Assembly (NCBI GenBank): GCA_002354805.1
Contig: DEMH01000007.1
Span: 994 to 30,547 of the forward strand
Direction: 5' to 3'
DNA: 29,554 nucleotides
Source of the DNA: Gammaproteobacteria bacterium UBA2675
GTDB lineage: Bacteria > Pseudomonadota > Gammaproteobacteria > Pseudomonadales > Pseudohongiellaceae
Shown: in pieces, positions 14,617-21,797 of the stretch
Layout of the letters: each line of letters starts with the position of its first letter
How positions within the stretch are numbered: the first letter of the stretch is position 1
The notes under the pieces: model-generated
Databases searched by the model: none
What the model was told of the DNA's origin: nothing
Seen by the model: the letters and a program-made list of their open reading frames with translations, nothing else
Translations under genes and position numbers: made by a program

Positions 14617-15813
14617 ATGTTCCAAAACACCAAAAGTCTGCCGGCAGATCCGATTCTTGGCCTGTTGGCTGCTTATCGCGTTGACAGCAATTCACACAAG
14701 ATTGATCTGGGTGTAGGCGTTTACAAGGACGAAAACGGCAATACGCCGGTGATGCGTGCGGTGAAGGCTGCGGAGCAGAAACTGCTGGAGACACAGGACA
14801 GCAAATCCTATGTTGGCCCGGCCGGGCAGGAAGCGTTTAACCATTTGACCGCCGGCCTGGTGCTTGGTGATAGCCTGCGCGAATCTCTGGGCGCTCGACG
14901 CGTGACATTCCAGACGCCGGGGGGCTGCGGTGGCCTGCGACTTGGTGCGGAGTTCATTCAAAAGGTTAAACCTGGCGCCAGGATACTGGTCAGTGATCCG
15001 ACCTGGGCCAACCACATTCCCTTGCTGGGCGAAGCCGGCCTGCAGATTGAGAAGTACCCCTACTACGATTACCAGCAACACGCGATTCGCTTTGACGACA
15101 TGATGCAGGCGCTGAACAAAGCCGGCCCTGGCGACCTGGTACTGCTGCATGGCTGCTGTCACAACCCCTGTGGTGCCGATCTGGACCAGGATCAGTGGCG
15201 CAGCGTCACCGATCTGGCAGAAAAAAACGGCTTCACACCGTTCATCGATCTGGCTTACCAGGGCCTTGGCGACGGCATTGATGCAGATAGTTTTGGTGTC
15301 CGCCTGATGGCAGAGCAACTGCCGGAACTGATTGTGGTCAACTCCTGCTCAAAGAACTTTGGCCTGTACCGTGAACGCACGGGTGCGTTGACGGTGATCA
15401 CAGACAATGCCGACGCCACCCGCGCCGCGGCCAGCCAGATTGCGGCTACCGCCCGTGGCATTTACTCAATGCCTCCGGACCACGGCGCAGCAGTTGTCAC
15501 AACAATACTGCAGGATCCTGCCCTGAAACAGGACTGGGACCTGGAGCTGAAAGAGGTGCGTGAGCGTATCAATGCGCTGCGATCCGAGCTGGTAAACGCT
15601 TTGACTGCGCAGGGCGTGGACCGGGATTTCAGTTTCATTGAGCGCGAGAAAGGCATGTTCTCATTTTTGGGACTCAGCGTTGAGCAGGTCCGCAGCCTGA
15701 TTGACGATTACAGCATTTACCTGGTGGACTCCAGCCGTATCAATATCGCTGGCATCAACCACAGCAATCTTGACTACCTGACTCGCGGCATCGCAGAGGT
15801 GCTGACTCGATAA
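14617..15813 (+). CDS. Class I aromatic/aspartate aminotransferase (TyrB/AspC type)
   Basis: A PLP enzyme of fold type I that transfers amino groups between aromatic or dicarboxylic amino acids and 2-oxoacids. The 398-residue length equals TyrB/AspC. Motifs seen: IDLGVGVYKDENGNTPVM near 28-45, SDPTWANH, HGCCHNPCGADL near 176-187 (usually HNPTG), and the PLP lysine in NSCSKNFGLYRERTGAL near 245. The C-terminal Arg that binds the substrate carboxylate is probably in SSRINIAGI. The start ATG has AAGGA seven bases upstream. The gene follows folD by ten bases. TyrB versus AspC specificity cannot be decided here; the DAHP synthase gene nearby makes an aromatic role reasonable but not proven. It converges on usp with no clear terminator in the 59-base gap. 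Confidence 0.9.
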   Translation: MFQNTKSLPADPILGLLAAYRVDSNSHKIDLGVGVYKDENGNTPVMRAVKAAEQKLLETQDSKSYVGPAGQEAFNHLTAGLVLGDSLRESLGARRVTFQTPGGCGGLRLGAEFIQKVKPGARILVSDPTWANHIPLLGEAGLQIEKYPYYDYQQHAIRFDDMMQALNKAGPGDLVLLHGCCHNPCGADLDQDQWRSVTDLAEKNGFTPFIDLAYQGLGDGIDADSFGVRLMAEQLPELIVVNSCSKNFGLYRERTGALTVITDNADATRAAASQIAATARGIYSMPPDHGAAVVTTILQDPALKQDWDLELKEVRERINALRSELVNALTAQGVDRDFSFIEREKGMFSFLGLSVEQVRSLIDDYSIYLVDSSRINIAGINHSNLDYLTRGIAEVLTR

Positions 15814-15872
15814 ATTCAAGCCAGCACACTCCAGCAAGCTACTTTCTGTTCAGACGAGGAACGTCAGACTGT

Positions 15873-16310
15873 TTAGACGCGGACCGTCAGGATATCGCAG
15901 GGTGTGCCGTGCAGGACGGCGTTTGCGGTTGAGCCCAGCATGGCCCTGACCGGGTTCTGGCCGTGGGTGCCAATTACGACCAGATCAACGCCCAGCTTTT
16001 CAGACAGCGCCTTGATTTCGGTAGCTGGTTTTCCCCGCAGGAAGTGAATGTGATCCGCCTTGACAGAGGGAAAACGTACGGCCAGCTCGGCCGTCATTTT
16101 CTCAGCCACCTGGGCCTGGTGTTCCTGCTGGACTTTTTCAAAGTCTGCCATGTTCAGTTCAAATGAATAACTGCCCAGCAAGGGCTCGAATACCATTACG
16201 ACATCGACCTGCGCATTGCTGTCGGCAGCAATTGCCAGACCTTTGTCGACGATCCTGGCTGACTCCTCAGAACCATCTACGGCAATCAGTACTTTCTTGT
16301 ATCCAGCCAT
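15873..16310 (-). CDS. Universal stress protein (UspA family)
   Basis: A small cytoplasmic protein of 145 residues with the alpha/beta USP fold. It opens KKVLIAVDGSEESARIVDKGL, and the nucleotide-binding signature G-x2-G-x9-G-S is present near the C-terminus (GTHGQNPVRAMLGST). It is therefore probably an ATP-binding type. The start ATG has AGGAG upstream. Two FNR/Anr-like palindromes lie 61 and 112 bases upstream, suggesting induction under low oxygen, as known for several Pseudomonas usp genes under Anr. It diverges from a tiny membrane-protein gene. The exact stress role cannot be read from the sequence. Confidence 0.92.
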   Translation of the reverse strand: MAGYKKVLIAVDGSEESARIVDKGLAIAADSNAQVDVVMVFEPLLGSYSFELNMADFEKVQQEHQAQVAEKMTAELAVRFPSVKADHIHFLRGKPATEIKALSEKLGVDLVVIGTHGQNPVRAMLGSTANAVLHGTPCDILTVRV

Positions 16311-16370
16311 GTCTGCTCTCCTGTTTTAAGTGTCCACCATTTGAGATGGAGCTTCATCATAGTGAAAAGC

Positions 16371-16384
16371 TTGAGGTCGATCAA
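16371..16384. promoter_or_regulatory. FNR/Anr-like box (usp-proximal)
   Basis: TTGAGGTCGATCAA matches the palindromic FNR/Anr consensus TTGATNNNNATCAA at 9 of 10 defined bases. It lies 61 bases before the usp start. A TATGAT hexamer on the minus strand at 16361-16356 could be the -10, though the spacing is shorter than the classical -41.5 arrangement. Confidence 0.6.
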
Positions 16385-16421
16385 TTTTCGCAGCGATCCT
16401 GAAAATCTGTTGCTGATCTCG

Positions 16422-16435
16422 TTGATCCAGATCAA
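16422..16435. promoter_or_regulatory. FNR/Anr box (perfect consensus)
   Basis: TTGATCCAGATCAA is a perfect match to TTGATNNNNATCAA. It lies 64 bases before the small membrane-protein start. With the usual -41.5 placement, transcription would begin near 16470, just after the AT-rich TATCAATATG at 16455-16464. Confidence 0.8.
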
Positions 16436-16498
16436 CTCCAGTACGCCTGAGCAGTATCAATATGACATCACCGACAGGCAATTAACTGGAGTTACAAA

Positions 16499-16609
16499 AT
16501 GGAAGACAGAATTGTATTGCGCAACATGGGCATCGCCATTGGTTCAATCGCACTGGTTGCGGTGATGCTGATTACCATTTCCACGCTGCTGGGAAATGCG
16601 ATTGGCTGA
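16499..16609 (+). CDS. Small membrane protein, 36 residues
   Basis: A short gene of 37 codons (MEDRIVLRNMGIAIGSIALV..., ending GNAIG). Residues about 8-33 form one uninterrupted hydrophobic helix, preceded by a charged N-terminus of six residues, so a single-pass inner-membrane protein is expected. The ribosome binding site is good: GGAG seven bases before the ATG. A perfect FNR/Anr box lies 64 bases upstream at the distance expected for an activator site. Both support a real gene despite its size. No family was recognised. Small single-helix proteins of this size often attach to membrane complexes such as respiratory oxidases, but nothing here shows a partner. The stop is 37 bases from the end of the convergent DAHP synthase gene. 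Confidence 0.7.
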   Translation: MEDRIVLRNMGIAIGSIALVAVMLITISTLLGNAIG

Positions 16610-16645
16610 ACCCGGAGTGCACCAGGAACTGTTTGCCAGGGCCCG

Positions 16646-17719
16646 TCATCGACGCCCTGGCAATACAGGTTTGAGTGCTGCCGACAGGGCACGCAAGGCA
16701 GCTTCCGTTGCTGGCCAGTCGATACAGGCATCGGTGATTGAGACGCCGTAGCGTATTTCTTCCAGATCATCGGGAATGGGCTGATTACCTGCGTGAATAT
16801 GACTTTCCAGCATCACCCCTATAATGGACTGGTTACCATCCACAATCTGCTTAGTTACATCCTCCAGCACCGACACCTGACGCTCATGCTGTTTGCTGGA
16901 ATTTCCATGACTGCAGTCAATCATGATGTTTTCTTTGATCGCAGCCTTGCGTAGCTCCTGTTCACAGGCCTGCACATGCTCCGACTGGTAGTTGGGCTGC
17001 TTGCCACCACGAAGTATGACATGACAATGCGGGTTGCCCGAGGTCCGGAACGCCGCCACCCGGCCTTCATCAGTAACGCTGATAAACGTGTTGATGGCAG
17101 ACGCTGCGCGAATGGCGTTCACGGCAACAGTCAAGCCACCATCAACGTTATTTTTGAAACCCACGGCCGAGGAGATGCCGCTGGAGAGCTTGCGATGGGT
17201 GGGCGATTCTGTGGTACGGGCACCAATCGCTGTCCAGCTCACCAGATCCTGCAGATACTGCGGGGAGATCAGGTCAAGCGCTTCCACACCAATAGGCAGC
17301 CCCAGTTCATTGATATCCAGCATCAATTGTCGACCGATGCGCAGTCCATGCTCAATGCGATGACTGCCATCAAGATAGGGGTCATAAATCAGACCTTCCC
17401 AGCCCACGGTTGTGCGCGGCTTTTCGAAGTAAACGCGCATCACAATCATCAGTGTGTCTTTCAGTTCCTCGGCGAGCGGCTTGAGAAGTCTCGCATAGTC
17501 CATCGCCACTTTTGTGTCATGAATTGAGCAGGGGCCAACAATCACCAGCAATCGATGGTCGTTGCCGTCCAGAATATCCTTGACGCTTTTATGCCCGTAA
17601 AGCACCGTATCGAGCGCCCGGCCCTGCAATGGCATTTCCTTCTTCAACTGCGCGGGCGTCGGCAGCTCCTCGCTGGCGATGATATGCAGATTTTCGACCT
17701 GGCTGGCTGACTTGGACAT
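16646..17719 (-). CDS. 3-Deoxy-7-phosphoheptulonate (DAHP) synthase, class I
   Basis: First enzyme of the shikimate pathway: phosphoenolpyruvate plus erythrose 4-phosphate gives DAHP. The 357-residue length matches E. coli AroF/AroG/AroH. Motifs seen: VGPCSIHD near 61-68 (metal Cys), MRVYFEKPRTTVGWEG near 93-108, GARTTESPTHRKLSSG, GFKNNVDG, the HCHVILRGGKQPNY phosphate-binding stretch, and IDCSHGNSSKQ with the metal-ligand His. All expected catalytic residues look present. Which aromatic amino acid inhibits it is not decided, so no symbol is given. The start ATG has GAGAG six bases upstream. It follows murJ by 72 bases on the same strand, where ribF-ileS would be expected in many gammaproteobacteria. 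Confidence 0.93.
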   Translation of the reverse strand: MSKSASQVENLHIIASEELPTPAQLKKEMPLQGRALDTVLYGHKSVKDILDGNDHRLLVIVGPCSIHDTKVAMDYARLLKPLAEELKDTLMIVMRVYFEKPRTTVGWEGLIYDPYLDGSHRIEHGLRIGRQLMLDINELGLPIGVEALDLISPQYLQDLVSWTAIGARTTESPTHRKLSSGISSAVGFKNNVDGGLTVAVNAIRAASAINTFISVTDEGRVAAFRTSGNPHCHVILRGGKQPNYQSEHVQACEQELRKAAIKENIMIDCSHGNSSKQHERQVSVLEDVTKQIVDGNQSIIGVMLESHIHAGNQPIPDDLEEIRYGVSITDACIDWPATEAALRALSAALKPVLPGRR

Positions 17720-17791
17720 AATGGACTCTCAAGCAAATAATTATCTTTTATCAATCATGAAGGCAGGTGGAGCGTGTTTCAAGCACCTGAA

Positions 17792-19381
17792 TCAGGCGTG
17801 ACGACGAAAATGCGCCACGCGCATTCCGGTCATGAACAGCATCAGCGCGTACAGCCCCATGCCGCCAAAACACAATATGGCCATCAGGCCTGCCTGATGC
17901 CAGGTGCTCCAGGAAAGCCATTGTTGCCAGTCACCCGCCAGCCACACCAGAAACAGGCACATCATTGTGTTGGCGAAGGCGACGCGCAGCGCAAAGACCA
18001 GCCACCCTGACTGAAACTGAAAAACACCCTCTTTACGCAAGCCTGCCAGCAGCAGCCCGGCATTGAGAAAAGCAGCCAGGGATGTCGCCAGGGCCAGACC
18101 TGTGTGGGCCATATCAAATACAAACACCAATAAGACATTCAGTACCATGTTCACGATCATCGCAATAATGCCGATTCGCACCGGTGTGCGGGTATCCTGG
18201 CGGGAGTAAAACCCCGGCGCAAACACCTTGATGGCCATGAAGGCGACCAGTCCCAGCGAGTACGCCTGCAGGCTCTTGGTCACCTGGATGACGTCATTGG
18301 TATCAAAGTTATCACTGCCAAACAGGGTGATGATGATCGGTTCTGCCAGCAGAACCAGCGCCAGACTGGCCGGTACTGCGATCAGCAGAATCAGGCGAAA
18401 TGCCCAGTCCAGCAGAGCCGCAAAATCCTCAACAGAACGATCAGCATGTCGGCGGGACAGGCTGGGCAACACAACTGTCGCCACTGCCACCGCAAATATG
18501 CCCAGCGGCAGGTCCATCAAACGCTCGGAAAAATAAAGCCAGGAGACACTGCCGGCCACCAGCAATGAGGCAATAAAGGTGTCGAACAGCAGGTTGATCT
18601 GGCTGACCGACACGCCAAACATGGCGGGTATCATCAGTTTGACGATCCTGCTCACGCCCTCGTGGTGACGGATCAGGCGGGGGCGCGGCAATAGTTGCAG
18701 CCGCACCAGAAATGGCAACTGAAACAGCAGTTGACTGATACCGGCGAGCAGCACCCCCCATGCCAGTGCAACTTCCGGCTGGGCAAAATAGGGGCTCAAC
18801 AGCAATGCCGAGCCAATCAGGGAAAAATTCAGCAGCGCCGGCGTCAGAGCTGGCACGGCAAAACGGTCGTAGCTGTTAAGTATGGCACCGCAGAAAGCTG
18901 TCAGGGATATCAGCAGTAGATAAGGAAAATTGATGCGCAGCATGTGCACAAACAGATCAAATTTTTCAGGGTCAGAAGTAAACCCGTAGGCTATTGGCCA
19001 GGCAACAAAGGGAGCTGCCGCCACCACGGCGACTGTGATCAGCAGCAACACAGTCCCAAGATAACCCGCAACGGCATCAATCAGTTCCCGAATCTCTGCG
19101 CGTGATCGCTGATTGCGATACTCCGACAACACCGGCACAAAAGCCTGGTTGAACGCACCCTCGGCAAAAAGCCGTCGCAGGAAGTTGGGAATCTTGAAGG
19201 CCAGAAAGAAGGCATCAGCGCCATCGCCGGGGCCAAATGCACGGGCCAGCACCACATCACGCACCAGCCCCAGAATTCTGGAGACAAAGGTCATACTGCC
19301 GGTGACGGCGCTTGAGCGCAGCAGTCCGCGCTTCTTCGGCGGTGAGGTCCCCTGCGACTGGGACGGCGGTTGTTCAGTCAA
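17792..19381 (-). CDS. murJ: Lipid II flippase MurJ (MviN)
   Basis: MurJ moves the peptidoglycan precursor lipid II across the inner membrane. The 529-residue product has about 14 hydrophobic segments and the family hallmarks: SMTFVSRILGLVRDVVLARAFG near 29-50 (Arg in the cavity), FFLAFKIPNFLRRLFAEGAFNQAFVPV near 62-88, and KVFAPGFYSRQDTRTPVRI near 385. The start is TTG, with AGGA 11 bases upstream; the next Met (residue 30) lies inside the first conserved segment and is too late. Length is close to the 511 residues of E. coli. It is divergent from the Nramp-related gene. rpsT, its usual neighbour, lies 2 kb away across the two inserted genes. Confidence 0.95.
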   Translation of the reverse strand: MTEQPPSQSQGTSPPKKRGLLRSSAVTGSMTFVSRILGLVRDVVLARAFGPGDGADAFFLAFKIPNFLRRLFAEGAFNQAFVPVLSEYRNQRSRAEIRELIDAVAGYLGTVLLLITVAVVAAAPFVAWPIAYGFTSDPEKFDLFVHMLRINFPYLLLISLTAFCGAILNSYDRFAVPALTPALLNFSLIGSALLLSPYFAQPEVALAWGVLLAGISQLLFQLPFLVRLQLLPRPRLIRHHEGVSRIVKLMIPAMFGVSVSQINLLFDTFIASLLVAGSVSWLYFSERLMDLPLGIFAVAVATVVLPSLSRRHADRSVEDFAALLDWAFRLILLIAVPASLALVLLAEPIIITLFGSDNFDTNDVIQVTKSLQAYSLGLVAFMAIKVFAPGFYSRQDTRTPVRIGIIAMIVNMVLNVLLVFVFDMAHTGLALATSLAAFLNAGLLLAGLRKEGVFQFQSGWLVFALRVAFANTMMCLFLVWLAGDWQQWLSWSTWHQAGLMAILCFGGMGLYALMLFMTGMRVAHFRRHA

Positions 19382-19525
19382 AGCGTACTGGTTCCTGTAA
19401 AGTCTGTACCGGCGCCCGGCATTCCATTATGCTGCGTCTGGCGCATTATCGCACTGCCGGACACTCCGACGCACCCACGATCTGCGCTGAACTCGATGAC
19501 CTCTGAACAACAAAGAACAATAACT

Positions 19526-20755
19526 ATGGATACATCTCGAATACTGGAACGCTGGCGTGCAACCGGACCAGGACTGGTGATGGCCGCGGCCGCGGTTGGG
19601 GCCTCACATCTGGTCGCCTCAACCCAGTCTGGCGCGCTGTTTGGCTGGCAGCTATTGTGGCTGATTGTTGCCGTCAACATTCTCAAATATCCTTTCTTCC
19701 GTTTTGGAGTCCAATACACCCTGCTGAATGACGAAAGCCTGGTGGAAGGATACCTGCGCAAGGGTCGTGGCTGGCTGATCGCCTTTACCTTACTGAACCT
19801 GCTGGCGGCCGTGGTCAATACCGCCGGTGTCCTGCTGTTGACGGCCAGCCTGCTGCAATATTTCATTCCGGGCAATCTGTCGCTGACGCTGCTCTGTCTG
19901 CTGTTGCTGGCTATCTGCCTGTTGATTCTGCTGGCGGGTCATTACCGGGTGCTGGATGGGCTCTCACGTGTGCTGATGCTGGTTCTCACGGTCTGTACCT
20001 TCGTGGCACTGGCGATTGCCTGGCAGAACGGACCTATGGCGCCGCCAGACTATGTCAGCCCATCACCGTGGCAGCTGTCGGCACTGGCATTTATTGTTGC
20101 CACCATGGGCTGGATGCCGGTACCCATCGAGCTCTCGGCGATCAATTCGATGTGGCTGCGTTCCAAGCAACGGCTGGCTAAAGTCAGCCTCAGCGACGGA
20201 CTCTTTGACTTTAACCTGGGATATGCGGTTGCCATAGTACTGGCGGTGGTTTTCCTGGCGCTGGGAGCACTGCTGCAACACGGTACCGAGCAGGAAATTC
20301 AGATGGCCGGAGCGGCGTTCGCGCAACAGCTGGTGGCCATGTACTCGGCAACCATAGGGGACTGGGCACGGCTGTTTATCGCCTTCATCGCGTTCATGTG
20401 CATGTTTGGTACCACGCTGGCGGTGCTGGATGGATATGCCCGCACACTGAACGAGTCATTCCACCTGCTCAGCAGCAAAGACAAAGATCGACCTCGCTGG
20501 CCGCTGAGCGCCTGGATTGTTGGACAGTCCGCCGCAGGCATGGCCATCATTCTGTTTTTTCAGACGGCCCTGGGGCCCATGCTCACCTTTGCAATGACAC
20601 TGGCCTTTCTGACCACGCCATTCTTTGCCTGGTTGAACTTCAGTCTGGTGAGAGGGAATCAAATTTCCAGCGGTATGAATGTACTGGCCTGGGTGGGTAT
20701 GGTGTATCTGACGGGCTTTGCGCTGGTTTATCTGGTCTGGTACCTGTTCTTCTGA
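19526..20755 (+). CDS. Nramp-related divalent metal cation transporter
   Basis: An inner-membrane protein of 409 residues with about 11 hydrophobic segments in the LeuT-like Nramp fold. The first helix carries GPGLVMAAAAVGASHLVAST (14-33), where canonical Nramp proteins have DPGN; here GASH (25-28) occupies the place. In the sixth helix, the metal-binding Met motif (MPH-like) reads MPVPIE (197-202). These are features of the bacterial Nramp-related branch, whose ions differ from Mn/Fe and include Mg in some members, so the substrate is unknown. The start at 19526 was chosen because the first helix then begins properly; an ATG at 19496 would add ten residues, and neither has a strong ribosome binding site. 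Its end overlaps a 15-bp stem-loop. It lies beside dps, which may hint at metal/oxidative-stress function. Confidence 0.8.
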   Translation: MDTSRILERWRATGPGLVMAAAAVGASHLVASTQSGALFGWQLLWLIVAVNILKYPFFRFGVQYTLLNDESLVEGYLRKGRGWLIAFTLLNLLAAVVNTAGVLLLTASLLQYFIPGNLSLTLLCLLLLAICLLILLAGHYRVLDGLSRVLMLVLTVCTFVALAIAWQNGPMAPPDYVSPSPWQLSALAFIVATMGWMPVPIELSAINSMWLRSKQRLAKVSLSDGLFDFNLGYAVAIVLAVVFLALGALLQHGTEQEIQMAGAAFAQQLVAMYSATIGDWARLFIAFIAFMCMFGTTLAVLDGYARTLNESFHLLSSKDKDRPRWPLSAWIVGQSAAGMAIILFFQTALGPMLTFAMTLAFLTTPFFAWLNFSLVRGNQISSGMNVLAWVGMVYLTGFALVYLVWYLFF

Positions 20756-20768
20756 ACAGGTACCAGAC
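20735..20768. other. Perfect 15-bp stem-loop between convergent genes
   Basis: GTCTGGTACCTGTTC (20735-20749) is the exact complement of 20754-20768, with the loop TTCT. The stem covers the stop codon (20753-20755) of the Nramp-related gene. No T-run follows on either strand within ten bases, so it is not a typical intrinsic terminator, but it probably blocks readthrough or protects the 3' ends of this gene and convergent dps. Confidence 0.7.
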
Positions 20769-20788
20769 GCCGCAGAACAAATGCCTGC

Positions 20789-21259
20789 TTACTTGTTGAG
20801 AGCGCGCAGCATCCACGCAGTTTTTTCGTGAATGCGCATACGGTCGGACGCGAGAGCCGCGGATGACTCGTCATCGCCCTGTTGCGCCAGCCTGACGACC
20901 TCCCGACAGGTTTTAACGACCTGCTCGTGCCCTTTGGTCAGCAGATCAACCATCTCCTTGGCTGACGGAACACCGTCGACTTCCTTGATAGAACTCAGAC
21001 GGGCAAACTCTTTGTACGTACCTGGTGCGGGTACATCGAGCGTGCGAATACGCTCGGCAATATCATCTACCGCCTGCGCCAGCTCAACATAGTGTTCTTC
21101 GAACATCAGGTGCAGCTCACGAAACGACGGGCCTTCCACGTTCCAGTGAAAGTTGTGTGTCTGCAGATACAGGGTATATGAGTCGGCCAGCAAGCGTTTG
21201 AGACCGTCTGCGATACTCTCTCTGTCAGCCTGTTTGATTCCGATATCAATCTTACTCAT
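20789..21259 (-). CDS. dps: Dps ferritin-like DNA-protection protein
   Basis: Dps forms a hollow dodecamer that oxidises and stores iron and shields DNA during starvation or peroxide stress. The 156-residue product is four helices with the family core THNFHWNVEGPSFRELH (34-50), followed by FEEHYVELAQAVDDIAERI. Ferroxidase ligands correspond to His35, His50, Glu54, Asp66 and Glu69 by alignment to E. coli Dps by eye. The Lys-rich N-terminal tail used for DNA binding in E. coli is short here (MSKIDIGIK). The start ATG has AAGGAG eight bases upstream. No OxyR or Fur site was recognised with confidence in its upstream region. It converges on the metal transporter and diverges from rpsT. Confidence 0.93.
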   Translation of the reverse strand: MSKIDIGIKQADRESIADGLKRLLADSYTLYLQTHNFHWNVEGPSFRELHLMFEEHYVELAQAVDDIAERIRTLDVPAPGTYKEFARLSSIKEVDGVPSAKEMVDLLTKGHEQVVKTCREVVRLAQQGDDESSAALASDRMRIHEKTAWMLRALNK

Positions 21260-21353
21260 GAATCATACTCCTTGGGTCATGGGTTCTGTGCAATCACACA
21301 GCATATTCATTAGCTTAACATAAGCAGACGGCCTGATAAGCGTGAATTCGGCC

Positions 21354-21382
21354 TTGACAATCGGAAGCTGAATCGGCATAGT
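21354..21382 (+). promoter_or_regulatory. rpsT promoter
   Basis: TTGACA (21354-21359), a 17-base spacer, and CATAGT (21377-21382), a consensus -35 with a good -10. The predicted leader before the TTG start is about 45 bases. Confidence 0.75.
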
Positions 21383-21432
21383 ACCGCGTCTTGAATTTTG
21401 CCACACGTTGACAGTATCGTAAGGAGCATCAG

Positions 21433-21699
21433 TTGGCCAACACTGCACAAGCCCGTAAACGCGCGCGGCAAAATGAAACCGCACGCCGTCACAACGCCAG
21501 TTTCCGTTCCATGGTTCGCACCTACATCAAAAAAGTAGTTGCTGCCATCCAGGAAGGCAACTATGACAACGCCACAGCTGCCTACAACAAGGCTGTGCCT
21601 GTCATCGACCGCATGGCTGATAAAGGTATCATCCACAAGAACAAGGCTGCTCGCCACAAGAGCCGTCTGAATTCTGCCATCCTGGCTCTGAAAGCTTAA
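21433..21699 (+). CDS. rpsT: 30S ribosomal protein S20
   Basis: S20 binds 16S rRNA early in small-subunit assembly. The 88-residue product matches the family throughout: MANTAQARKRARQNETARRHN at the start, MVRTYIKKVVAAI, and the closing IHKNKAARHKSRLNSAILALKA. The start codon is TTG, with AAGGAG six bases upstream. E. coli rpsT also starts with UUG, which is linked to its translational autoregulation, so the same control is likely here. It is preceded by a consensus promoter and followed by a strong hairpin terminator. It is monocistronic and convergent with proB. Confidence 0.97.
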   Translation: MANTAQARKRARQNETARRHNASFRSMVRTYIKKVVAAIQEGNYDNATAAYNKAVPVIDRMADKGIIHKNKAARHKSRLNSAILALKA

Positions 21700-21720
21700 T
21701 AAACAGCTTTACAGAACCGC

Positions 21721-21780
21721 ATCGGGGACACCTCCGGCACTCTATATAGAGTATCCGGCAGTGTCCCCGATTTCGTTTTA
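21721..21780. terminator. Terminator between rpsT and proB
   Basis: ATCGGGGACAC (21721-21731) pairs with GTGTCCCCGAT (21761-21771); an inner stem CCGG and the palindrome ACTCTATATAGAGT lie between. It is followed by TTCGTTTTAT on the plus strand. Placed between two convergent genes, it probably ends both, chiefly rpsT. Confidence 0.85.
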
Positions 21781-21797
21781 TATTCGGACGGTGTCTG

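Noticed and set aside
21280..21310. CRP-like site upstream of dps (TGTGTGATTGCACA on the minus strand)
   Set aside because: The half-sites are six bases apart instead of the eight required between TGTG and CACA in CRP sites; at most a chance palindrome.
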